Positions 1 to 5,319 of a stretch of DNA of 5,319 bases are shown here, piece after piece. A model generated the notes under the pieces. The model was not told the origin of the DNA and made no database searches. It was given only the letters and a program-made list of their open reading frames with translations. This DNA is from Sulfuricurvum sp. Lineage in GTDB: Bacteria; Campylobacterota; Campylobacteria; Campylobacterales; Sulfurimonadaceae. Position 1 is the stretch's first letter. Every line of letters begins with the position of its first letter. The translations under genes were made by a program, and so were the position numbers. Location: the NCBI GenBank assembly GCA_014764075.1, contig JACXUE010000091.1, forward strand, positions 1-5,319, given 5' to 3'.

Positions 1-45
1 ATGAGAAGATGGTCGAATCACCAACATATAATAGCAGTCTTGCAT
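1..45 (-). CDS. prmA: Partial CDS, probable N-terminus of PrmA (ribosomal protein L11 methyltransferase)
   Basis: An ATG at 45-43 opens a frame that stays open to the window edge and encodes MQDCYYMLVIRPSSH. The start overlaps the cheY stop as TGATG, which points to translational coupling with cheY. PrmA is a cytoplasmic SAM-dependent methyltransferase that modifies ribosomal protein L11. Two things suggest PrmA: the short N-terminal pattern (YY-x-L then a strand, as in campylobacterotal PrmA) and the cheY-prmA order known from Campylobacter jejuni. Only 15 codons are visible and no catalytic motif is present, so a coding start is fairly likely but the name is an inference from context. The gene continues leftward beyond position 1. 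Confidence 0.55.
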   Translation of the reverse strand, partial: MQDCYYMLVIRPSSH

Positions 46-419
46 CAATCCTCAGTACCAAGAACTGCGGAGAGTTTATCTTTTAATACCTGCGGAGTGA
101 ACGGTTTAACAATATAGTTGTTTACCCCTGCTTTAAGGGCGGTAATAACTTCCGCTTTTCCCCCCTCCGTCGTAACCATAATGATCGGAAGATCGGCAAA
201 ACGGGCATCCGCTCGCACTTTTTTGACCAACTCCAATCCATTCATTTCAGGCATATTCCAGTCAGTAATCAACATCCCTATATCAGGGTTTGTGTTAAGA
301 ACATTCCACCCTTGCAGCCCGTCTTCACCTTCCAAAACATCTTCATAACCGAGACGTGAAAGTGTATTTTTGATGATACGGCGCATTGTCGAACTATCAT
401 CTACAACCAATAATTTCAA
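45..419 (-). CDS. cheY: Chemotaxis response regulator CheY
   Basis: A single-domain receiver protein of 124 aa. In this family, phosphorylation by CheA lets CheY bind the flagellar motor switch and change swimming direction. The receiver residues are all visible: acidic pair D7-D8, phosphoacceptor D53 (ITDWNMPEMNG), switch T83 (MVTTEGGKAE), aromatic switch Y102 and invariant K105 followed by P106. There is no output domain, and the length matches stand-alone CheY. The stretch KLLVVDDSSTMRR and the GVNNYIVKPFTPQVL ending are the form known from campylobacterotal chemotaxis CheY, which makes a generic receiver unlikely. The ATG is preceded by a good ribosome binding site (AAAAGGAT, complement of 425-432). 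It lies 75 bp after hisA with no clear terminator between, and its stop overlaps the next start (TGATG). The kinase and motor genes are not in the window. Confidence 0.95.
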   Translation of the reverse strand: MKLLVVDDSSTMRRIIKNTLSRLGYEDVLEGEDGLQGWNVLNTNPDIGMLITDWNMPEMNGLELVKKVRADARFADLPIIMVTTEGGKAEVITALKAGVNNYIVKPFTPQVLKDKLSAVLGTED

Positions 420-465
420 AGTAAATCCTTTTGTCGATTCTTTATTTGAACAGAATAAATGTCCA

Positions 466-471
466 ATGATA
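466..471 (-). promoter_or_regulatory. Weak candidate -10 box upstream of cheY
   Basis: The 75-bp gap between hisA and cheY reads TATCAT on the minus strand at these positions, about 47 bp before the cheY ATG. This is a plausible sigma-70 -10 hexamer, which in Campylobacterota often lacks a matching -35. The hexamer overlaps a small palindrome, GATAGCCTATC at 468-478. I see no sigma-28 or sigma-54 type motif. The gap also holds no terminator-like hairpin with a T run, so read-through from hisA is equally possible. This is a guess from position and sequence only. Confidence 0.2.
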
Positions 472-494
472 GCCTATCGATCTTTGCGGTAAGT

Positions 495-1193
495 TTAAAG
501 ATATTTTTTGAGGTCAATTTTTCCCTCATAAAATGCCTTACCGACAATCGCTCCGGCAATCTCGCCGCACTCTCGGAGCGCATCGATATCACTGCCGTCT
601 TTAATCCCTCCGCTGGCGATAGTCGGGATGCCTGAAGCTCTGGCGATATCGAGAGTAAAATCGACATTTACCCCAGAAAGCGTACCGTCACGTCCCACAT
701 CGGTACAAATAATCGCCTCAACTCCGGCATCGGCAAACAATTTAGCAAGATCGGTCGCCCTCATCGAGCTCACTTCACCCCACCCCTCAACCGCGACATA
801 TCCGTCAATCGCATCGATACCAACAACGATAGGATACTTTGCCGCCATCGTTTTGACAAATTCGGGATCACGCAACGCAATAGATCCGAGGATCAACCGA
901 TCGATCCCCAATTCTAAATATCTCTGAATCGTCGCTTCATCGCGGATACCACCGCCGAGTTGGAGTTTCACATTGCAGTTTTGGCGAATCAGAGCGATTT
1001 GTTCGAGGTTTTTCGGTTCCCCCGCAAACGCACCGTTAAGATCGACTAAATGGACCCAAGACGTCCCCATCTCTTCGAATGTTTTAACAAGCTCCCACGG
1101 AGTATCGGAATAGATTTTCGCACTCTTCATAAGCCCTTTTGTGAGGCGTACCGCCTTGCCATCTTTGAGATCAATCGCCGGGAAAATAGTCAT
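495..1193 (-). CDS. hisA: HisA, phosphoribosylformimino-5-aminoimidazole carboxamide ribotide isomerase
   Basis: HisA is a cytoplasmic (beta/alpha)8-barrel isomerase of histidine biosynthesis. It converts ProFAR to PRFAR by an Amadori rearrangement, and PRFAR is the substrate of HisH-HisF. With the chosen start the protein has 232 aa, normal for the family. It opens with FPAIDLKDGKAVRL, giving D8, and has a second active-site Asp at D127 in VVGIDAIDG. Phosphate-binding loops are visible at GGGIR (80-84) and SGGI (194-197), with DVGRDGTLSG (165-174) between them. The frame also reads from a TTG at 1202, but AAAGGA sits directly against that TTG and 9 nt before the ATG at 1193, so the ATG is the better start. 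The ribosome binding site overlaps the hisH stop codon, 13 bp upstream, so the two genes are one operon. Confidence 0.96.
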   Translation of the reverse strand: MTIFPAIDLKDGKAVRLTKGLMKSAKIYSDTPWELVKTFEEMGTSWVHLVDLNGAFAGEPKNLEQIALIRQNCNVKLQLGGGIRDEATIQRYLELGIDRLILGSIALRDPEFVKTMAAKYPIVVGIDAIDGYVAVEGWGEVSSMRATDLAKLFADAGVEAIICTDVGRDGTLSGVNVDFTLDIARASGIPTIASGGIKDGSDIDALRECGEIAGAIVGKAFYEGKIDLKKYL

Positions 1194-1206
1194 AAAAGTC
1201 AATCCT

Positions 1207-1818
1207 TTAAAGGTTAATAAAATTTTTAAGAATGCTGAGACCGTTTTGATGGCTTTTCTCCGGATGAGGTTGAATCCCTATCACATTCCCATGAGCTATC
1301 GCACTCGTAAAACGGTAACCGTATATGCTCTCACCGATACTATCCGCATTGTTGGTGCAAAGGGCGTGATACGAGTGGACGAAATAGAGATAATGCGCTT
1401 CGTCCAACCCGCCAAACAAAGGGTGCGACGACGTAAACATCCGATTCCATCCCATGTGCGGCACTTTGATCGGGGTGTGAAAACGGCTCGAATCAAACGC
1501 AACCACCCGCCCTTTGATCAGTCCAAGCCCCTCGGTAAGCCCAAATTCTTCACTCGATTCAAACAGCAGCTGCATCCCTAGACAAATACCGAGAAGATAT
1601 TTTCCGCTTTTGGCAAACTCTTTGATGGCCTCATCCATCCCCCGCTGTTTCAAGTGTTCCATCGCATCACTAAATGCACCGACCCCTGGAAGAATGATAC
1701 GATCGTAATTTTTTAGTTTTTCGGGATCCGATTCAACAACAACACGCTCTCCTAGAAGGGCAAAAGCATTTTTAACGCTCGCCAAGTTCCCCATGTTGTA
1801 GTCTACTATGGCTATCAT
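1207..1818 (-). CDS. hisH: HisH, glutamine amidotransferase subunit of imidazole glycerol phosphate synthase
   Basis: A class I glutamine amidotransferase of 203 aa, the usual size of HisH. It hydrolyses glutamine and passes ammonia to HisF, which makes imidazole glycerol phosphate and AICAR from PRFAR. The N-terminal IVDYNMGNLASVKNAF is diagnostic of HisH. PGVGAF (44-49) forms the oxyanion region, C79 in GICLGMQLLF is the nucleophile, and H185 and E187 in QPHPEKS complete the triad. YLYFVHSYH (143-151) is another family motif. Position 184 is Pro where Phe is common (QFHPE). The ATG overlaps the upstream stop as ATGA, with AAGGAA as ribosome binding site. hisA follows at once, but HisF is not in this window. 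Flagellin-glycosylation HisH paralogues exist in this phylum; pairing with hisA argues for the histidine pathway. Confidence 0.95.
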   Translation of the reverse strand: MIAIVDYNMGNLASVKNAFALLGERVVVESDPEKLKNYDRIILPGVGAFSDAMEHLKQRGMDEAIKEFAKSGKYLLGICLGMQLLFESSEEFGLTEGLGLIKGRVVAFDSSRFHTPIKVPHMGWNRMFTSSHPLFGGLDEAHYLYFVHSYHALCTNNADSIGESIYGYRFTSAIAHGNVIGIQPHPEKSHQNGLSILKNFINL

Positions 1819-2723
1819 AACCGTTCCTTATCGTGTGTAAATCGGATGTATACGGCGAGGCTCACAAGCAGTACCGATACTCCGCAGATAATATAGATCG
1901 CAGTGAGCAGCATCTCCGGTGCCGTCATCGCAAATTTAAAGACCAGCATCAGCGCTTCGATGGAGAGGGCGATAATGATCGAACCTAAAAACCGCACCAT
2001 CGTTTTATGGATGTCCGAGGCGGGATCTTTTTTGCTCCGACCCAACACCTCTTCTTCAAAGAGGGTTTTGACCAAATCGAACGTCGCCAAAGAGAGGGTT
2101 AAAAGAATCGTCGCTTCAAAAATATCTTTGATTTCGATCCGTTCATAATGCCCTAACCCATAAGCTAAAAAGCCCTCGATCCCTTTGACAAAAAGGAGCA
2201 ATGCGACAAACGCCAACGCCACCGAAAAAACAGCGTATATGATTTTGAAAAACCGCCCCGCCGCCGTCTCGGAAGCTAACGGATGGGCAATTCGCAACAC
2301 TTCCGCCAAAGGCAAATCGATACAGGCGACATAGACAATCTCACCATGTTCGTCGAGAATCGGCTCCGACGCGGTCACCGTCAACTCATCATTGAGCAAA
2401 GAGGGGTAAGGATCGGTAATCGTACATCGACGCTCTTTCATCGCACGGTAATAATAAGCGCGAGTCGAGCGGTTTTCCCCGATATCCTCCTCTTTTTTTC
2501 CGTTTTTTAGATACGTCGGAGTTACTTGAACCCCTTTGGCATCAAGGAGATACGCCGCTTCAAGCCCTTTTAAATCCCCTCTGATTTTTAAAAGCCGTGC
2601 GGTAAGGGTTTCAACCGATACGGAGGGGAGATGGTTTGGGAGATTTTTTTGGAAGAGGTAACAAAAATAGGCACGCGCTTTCGGGCGGATTTCGGAATAC
2701 TGCTGAATATCTTGAACAACCAT
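1815..2723 (-). CDS. PDC-sensor-domain, four-helix membrane protein (PglG-like, 'general glycosylation pathway' family)
   Basis: A 302-aa protein with two clear parts. Residues about 40-148 look like a PDC/Cache sensor domain: AAYLLDAKGVQVTPTY, then RAYYYRAMKERR, TDPYPS, a TVTASEPILDEHGEIVYVACIDL segment and a closing helix. Four hydrophobic segments follow, near 159-180, 202-222, 243-265 and 271-294. No signal peptide or membrane helix precedes the sensor domain, which is unusual because PDC domains normally sit outside the membrane between two helices. There is no kinase, GGDEF or methyl-accepting region. In C. jejuni the gene before cheY is pglG, an integral membrane protein of the glycosylation locus with no firm function; size, topology and gene order suggest a homologue, but this is inference. 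The ATG at 2723 has a strong site (AAGGGGAG); longer frames run into waaC and are unlikely. Ligand unknown. Confidence 0.8.
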   Translation of the reverse strand: MVVQDIQQYSEIRPKARAYFCYLFQKNLPNHLPSVSVETLTARLLKIRGDLKGLEAAYLLDAKGVQVTPTYLKNGKKEEDIGENRSTRAYYYRAMKERRCTITDPYPSLLNDELTVTASEPILDEHGEIVYVACIDLPLAEVLRIAHPLASETAAGRFFKIIYAVFSVALAFVALLLFVKGIEGFLAYGLGHYERIEIKDIFEATILLTLSLATFDLVKTLFEEEVLGRSKKDPASDIHKTMVRFLGSIIIALSIEALMLVFKFAMTAPEMLLTAIYIICGVSVLLVSLAVYIRFTHDKERL

Positions 2724-2759
2724 TTTCTCCCCTTTTTGATACACTCTAAATTGAGGCGG

Positions 2760-2765
2760 ATTGTA
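2760..2765 (-). promoter_or_regulatory. Candidate -10 box for the leftward PDC-protein/his operon
   Basis: On the minus strand the divergent intergenic region reads TACAAT here, five of six matches to TATAAT. It lies about 37 bp before the ATG at 2723, giving a predicted leader near 30 nt that carries the AAGGGGAG ribosome binding site. No convincing -35 is seen at the proper distance, which is common for campylobacterotal sigma-70 promoters. The choice rests on sequence and placement only. Confidence 0.4.
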
Positions 2766-2777
2766 GCTTAGTTGCGC

Positions 2778-2783
2778 TATAGT
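2778..2783 (+). promoter_or_regulatory. Candidate -10 box for waaC-htrB, placing transcription start at or next to the ATG
   Basis: TATAGT ends 7 bp before the waaC ATG, so transcription would start at about 2790-2791. No Shine-Dalgarno sequence precedes the ATG (the bases are TACGCTT), which agrees with a leaderless or near-leaderless message. There is no good -35 at 16-18 bp. CTATAG at 2777-2782 is itself palindromic and sits inside the divergent promoter region, so the two directions could compete for polymerase. Confidence 0.4.
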
Positions 2784-2790
2784 TACGCTT

Positions 2791-3786
2791 ATGAAATCGG
2801 AAAAAAGTAGAATCGCCATTGTACGTCTCAGTGCGCTGGGGGACATCGTCAATACGGCCGTAGTCCTCCAAATCATCCACAAACACTATCCAAACGCATT
2901 GATCGATTGGTATGTTGAAGAGGCGTTTGCGCCGATACTCTCTAACCATCCGCTGATCCATGAGGTGGTCGCCGTTCCTCTCAAAAAAATCAAAAAAACT
3001 AAAAGTGTTTCATTGTTGAAACAAACCATTCAAAATCTCCGCTCCCGCCCCGAGTACGATCAGATTATCGATGCGCAAGGGTTATTGAAATCGGCCATTG
3101 TAACCTCTTTTTTGAAAGGGCCGGTACACGGATTTGATCGTCAAAGCGCCAGAGAATCGGTTGCGGCATGGTTTTATGACACGACATCGGCAATCGCGTA
3201 TGAGATGAACGTCATCAAACGCAATGTGTTGGTCGTCACTGAAGCATTAAATGTCCCCTATGATGAAAATGATATTATCCGCAAAGCGCCTCTCTTTTCG
3301 CTGGCCAACAAACCGCTTGAACTAACCGGAACCAAAAATATCGCATGCGTCATTGGAGCTTCATGGCCCAGTAAACGTTACCCAAAAGAGCGCTTTGCAA
3401 CCATCTGCGATGCTCTCCACTATCCGTGCCATCTTATTTGGGGAAACGGGTGCGAATACCGTGATGCGCAATGGATCGCACAACACTCTTCAAACGCTCA
3501 TATCGCCCCTAAAATGTCTTTGAATGAACTGGTGAACTTTATCGGACACTGTGACCTGATCATCGGTAACGATACAGGACCAACCCACATGGGGTGGGCG
3601 ATGAATAGAGCCTCTATCACCCTCTTTGGTCCCACAAATGAGCGGATGATTTTCCCGACCGCCGTCAATATCGGGATCAAATCCCCCTCCTCTGTCGACA
3701 TCCTCAAAATCAACCGCAACGACTTTTCGATTGGGCAAATTGACCCGCAAAGCGCGATCCAAAAAGCCAAGGAATTTTTATCGTGA
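2791..3786 (+). CDS. waaC: WaaC, lipopolysaccharide heptosyltransferase I (GT9 family)
   Basis: WaaC adds the first L-glycero-D-manno-heptose from ADP-heptose onto Kdo of the inner core, on the cytoplasmic face of the inner membrane. The 331-aa protein has the GT9 layout. The N-terminal domain opens with RIAIVRLSALGDIVNT (7-22), holding the catalytic-type Asp D18, and continues to IIDAQGLLKSA (92-102). The C-terminal domain has the nucleotide-sugar region GASWPSKRYP (189-198), GNDTGPTHMGWA (259-270) with D261 and H266, and GPTNERM (280-286). SALGD together with the DAQGLLKSA motif favours heptosyltransferase I over WaaF. The ATG at 2791 is the only usable start: an in-frame TAG lies at 2764-2766 with no start codon after it. 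It lacks a ribosome binding site. The stop overlaps the next gene's GTG (GTGA). The acceptor in this species is not shown by the sequence. Confidence 0.93.
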   Translation: MKSEKSRIAIVRLSALGDIVNTAVVLQIIHKHYPNALIDWYVEEAFAPILSNHPLIHEVVAVPLKKIKKTKSVSLLKQTIQNLRSRPEYDQIIDAQGLLKSAIVTSFLKGPVHGFDRQSARESVAAWFYDTTSAIAYEMNVIKRNVLVVTEALNVPYDENDIIRKAPLFSLANKPLELTGTKNIACVIGASWPSKRYPKERFATICDALHYPCHLIWGNGCEYRDAQWIAQHSSNAHIAPKMSLNELVNFIGHCDLIIGNDTGPTHMGWAMNRASITLFGPTNERMIFPTAVNIGIKSPSSVDILKINRNDFSIGQIDPQSAIQKAKEFLS

Positions 3787-3857
3787 TTATCTACCGTTTT
3801 TTTCTTATGATTGATGCTTTTTTAATGATTTTACCCCGATCATGGCGTAAAAGCTGA
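3783..3857 (+). pseudogene. htrB: 5' fragment of htrB, cut off by a frameshift near 3849-3857
   Basis: A GTG at 3783 overlaps the waaC stop as GTGA and has AAGGA 9 nt upstream (3769-3773), a good coupled start. Its frame reads MIIYRFFLMIDAFLMILPRS then WRKS and stops at TGA 3855-3857. This is the usual hydrophobic membrane-anchoring start of an LpxL/HtrB acyltransferase. The rest of the protein continues in another frame, open from 3851 after a TAA at 3848-3850. Adding one A to the AAAA run at 3849-3852 joins WRK to KLILFLADAAHLFAPKRNR and then to the catalytic part, giving one 293-aa protein, close to the length of C. jejuni HtrB. A real deletion or a read error is the simplest cause. Confidence 0.82.
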
Positions 3858-3907
3858 TTCTTTTTCTAGCCGATGCCGCTCACCTGTTTGCCCCGAAACG
3901 TAACCGA

Positions 3908-4663
3908 GTGATTCAACAAAATTTAACTTTTGCCTTCGATCAAACGCTAAATTCTCAAGAACGGCAAGACATTGAACGCTACTGCTACCGAAATCTTGCC
4001 CTCAATATCCTCCAAACGATGGAAAATCGCCGTAATAACTCTGAGCAAATCGCATCAATGGTCACGTTTAACAATCGAGAGCATGTCGATGCGCTGTTAG
4101 CCCAAGGAAAAGGGATCATTTTCGTCTCTGCCCATTTTGGGAATTGGGAATTAGGAGGGGCGGCTATCTCTTCATTAATCACACCGGTTGCTTCGATCTA
4201 TAAAGGGTTCAAACGATCTGAATTCGACCCTTATCTTCATGAGGCACGTTCACGACACCGCATGGAATTAGCTGAAAAACACGGTGCTTTGAAACACATG
4301 GCGAAAACGTTGAAGAAAAACGGCTCAATATTGATTATGATCGATCAGGCGAGCAACGCGAAATACGGAGTTAAAGCCGATTTTTTCAACCATCCAACCT
4401 ATCACTCTTCGACGGCCGCTCATTTGGCAAGTAAATTTCACACGCCGATCGTTGGGGTGTACATCACGACCGAAGATGAAGAGCACTACACCATCACTTT
4501 TGATAACCCTATCGTGCTAGAAAACAGTGATGATACATCGATACTTGAAGCAACGATCCAACAGGTTCGTACTCTAGAGAAGCTCATCCAAGAGCACCCG
4601 AAACTTTGGTTCTGGTGTCATAAACGGTGGAAAGAGGAATACAAAGAGATTTATGAAGGATAG
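3908..4663 (+). CDS. htrB: Lipid A biosynthesis acyltransferase (HtrB/LpxL/WaaM family), main part, separated from its 5' end by a frameshift
   Basis: The family transfers a secondary acyl chain from acyl-ACP onto the Kdo-lipid A precursor at the inner membrane. This frame gives 251 aa from a GTG at 3908. The catalytic H-x4-E motif is intact at H76-E81 (VSAHFGNWELGG). The typical DQASNAKYGVKADFF (146-160), the LASKFHTPIVGVY stretch (173-185) and the C-terminal WFWCHKRWK (234-242) are also present. The codons just before 3908 are still homologous coding sequence, and no ribosome binding site precedes this GTG, so 3908 is probably not a natural start. The real gene would start at 3783. As written, the product would lack about 42 N-terminal residues including the membrane anchor, so it is probably poorly made or inactive unless the frameshift is a read error. 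It follows waaC in one operon and overlaps the dUTPase gene tail to tail by 13 bp. Confidence 0.88.
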   Translation: MIQQNLTFAFDQTLNSQERQDIERYCYRNLALNILQTMENRRNNSEQIASMVTFNNREHVDALLAQGKGIIFVSAHFGNWELGGAAISSLITPVASIYKGFKRSEFDPYLHEARSRHRMELAEKHGALKHMAKTLKKNGSILIMIDQASNAKYGVKADFFNHPTYHSSTAAHLASKFHTPIVGVYITTEDEEHYTITFDNPIVLENSDDTSILEATIQQVRTLEKLIQEHPKLWFWCHKRWKEEYKEIYEG

Positions 4664-5319
4664 GCTTTGCTAAGCTCCTCATAAAGCTCTTTCGGGCTCA
4701 TATCCGGATTCTCTTCCCACGCCCTTTGCATCACCGCATTATCTTCCATGCCGTTCCAAATTTTAATGTAACTCCCCTCTTTGTAGCCATGATCCTGACG
4801 GAATTGGTTGAGGATATTTTTTCCGACGTACAAGCGATACAACTCATCGAGGTTTAAAGCACCCATCACCGAAAGACGGAAAAAGTCATCCACCATTTTT
4901 TCCAAATCGCCATTCACCGCCGGTTCGAGCGAACGGCGCATGATCGTCTCGATTTTGAGCATCAAGGCTTCATCCGGAGCAAAAGTGGGTGTTGTGGTCG
5001 AGGAAAGCAGTTTGTACCCCTCGGTCGCCGCCATCCACGTTGCCATCTCCTCATAAGTTTCGTTTTCGCGGTACATTCTGTCCTCGAGAACCAAACTCAT
5101 CACAAAATGCCACACATCGACGATTTCGATCTGTAAATTCGCGTAATCGGTCGACTGGGCGATGCTCTTCCAGTGCTTCCATCCGAACGAATCGATCATC
5201 TCCGCGCTCTCCATGTATATACAGCGACGCCAGTTGATCCGTTTCCCCTCTTTGGTCACCCCTTTTTCCCATCCCTGACCGTTGGTCGAATCGTTTAGTT
5301 GCTGTTGAAGCTGTAGCAT
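4651..5319 (-). CDS. dut: Dimeric all-alpha dUTPase (dUTP diphosphatase), probably 5'-partial
   Basis: The family hydrolyses dUTP (and dUDP) to dUMP, keeping uracil out of DNA and supplying thymidylate synthesis. The visible 222 aa carry the metal-binding helices of the all-alpha NTP pyrophosphohydrolase fold: E37-x2-E40 in IYMESAEMIDSFGWKHW and E65-x2-D68 in IEIVDVWHF. Near the C-terminus are GKNILNQFRQDHGYKEG (166-182) and WNGMEDN (188-194), typical of the dimeric dUTPases known from C. jejuni and trypanosomatids. It is unrelated to the trimeric beta-sheet dUTPase. The ATG at 5319 is the last codon of the window; the C. jejuni protein has roughly nine residues before the matching MLxLQQxLND segment, so the true start is probably outside. 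The stop overlaps the end of htrB by 13 bp, convergently, leaving no room for a separate terminator. Confidence 0.93.
   Translation of the reverse strand: MLQLQQQLNDSTNGQGWEKGVTKEGKRINWRRCIYMESAEMIDSFGWKHWKSIAQSTDYANLQIEIVDVWHFVMSLVLEDRMYRENETYEEMATWMAATEGYKLLSSTTTPTFAPDEALMLKIETIMRRSLEPAVNGDLEKMVDDFFRLSVMGALNLDELYRLYVGKNILNQFRQDHGYKEGSYIKIWNGMEDNAVMQRAWEENPDMSPKELYEELSKAYPS

Noticed and set aside
468..478. GATAGCCTATC palindrome as a terminator between hisA and cheY
   Set aside because: The stem is five pairs with a one-base centre, too tight to fold as an RNA hairpin, and no T run follows on the minus strand.
1194..1202. TTG start for hisA at 1202
   Set aside because: It directly abuts the AAAGGA binding site, leaving no spacing; HisA proteins start close to the PAIDLK motif, matching the ATG at 1193.
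1141..1581. Rightward 146-codon frame opposite hisH and hisA
   Set aside because: It lies entirely antisense to two confidently identified genes, its protein has an arginine/histidine-rich composition with no family motif, and no ribosome binding site was seen.
2724..2882. N-terminal extension of the PDC protein up to a start at 2882
   Set aside because: It would overlap the first 92 bases of waaC antisense, has no membrane or family features, and a strong ribosome binding site (AAGGGGAG) marks the ATG at 2723.
3490..3770. Two leftward 90-codon frames opposite the end of waaC
   Set aside because: They overlap one another in different frames, are antisense to conserved GT9 motifs, and show no recognisable domain.
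3846..3857. Programmed -1 ribosomal frameshift in htrB
   Set aside because: The zero-frame codons CGT AAA AGC do not form an X XXY YYZ slippery heptamer: a tRNA-Lys slipping back from AAA would face TAA with a first-position mismatch. A one-base deletion or read error explains it more simply.
4664..4680. GCTT...AAGC inverted repeat after htrB as a terminator
   Set aside because: A four-pair stem with no following T run, lying inside the dUTPase coding sequence.
1..5319. CRISPR array, insertion sequence, tRNA, toxin-antitoxin pair or defence system
   Set aside because: No regularly spaced repeats, terminal inverted repeats, tRNA-like cloverleaf or matching protein families were seen; nearly all bases belong to housekeeping genes.

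Overview
The window reads as ordinary chromosomal DNA of a campylobacterotal (epsilonproteobacterial) bacterium. The CheY sequence closely resembles the chemotaxis CheY of that phylum. A cheY-prmA order, a waaC-htrB lipopolysaccharide pair and an all-alpha dimeric dUTPase all fit the same group. Base composition looks mid-40s % GC in the lines I sampled (estimated by eye), which suits a Sulfuricurvum-like sulfur oxidiser better than the AT-rich Campylobacter or Sulfurimonas; the genus is inference only.

Layout. Positions 1-2723 form one tightly packed leftward (minus-strand) cluster. In transcription order it holds a PDC-sensor/four-helix membrane protein resembling the PglG family, hisH, hisA, cheY and the first 15 codons of a gene that is probably prmA. 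Junctions are an ATGA overlap, a 13-bp gap, a 75-bp gap and a TGATG overlap. A 67-bp divergent intergenic region (2724-2790) separates this cluster from a rightward pair, waaC and htrB, which overlap by GTGA. htrB is broken by an apparent one-base deletion in a short A run near 3849. A leftward dimeric dUTPase gene fills the right end. It overlaps the htrB tail by 13 bp and probably begins just outside the window.

How the genes work together. HisH and HisA are consecutive parts of histidine biosynthesis; HisF, the partner of HisH, is not here. CheY is the flagellar-motor response regulator, and its partner kinase is elsewhere. WaaC and HtrB build the inner core and lipid A of the outer membrane. 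The dUTPase cleans the nucleotide pool. The clustering of sensing, motility and histidine genes looks like conserved packing, not a dedicated system.

I looked for a new system and found no convincing one. There is no CRISPR array, mobile element, tRNA, rRNA or toxin-antitoxin pair. The points most worth a second look are the htrB frameshift, the probable leaderless start of waaC, and the PglG-like protein placed in a his/che operon.
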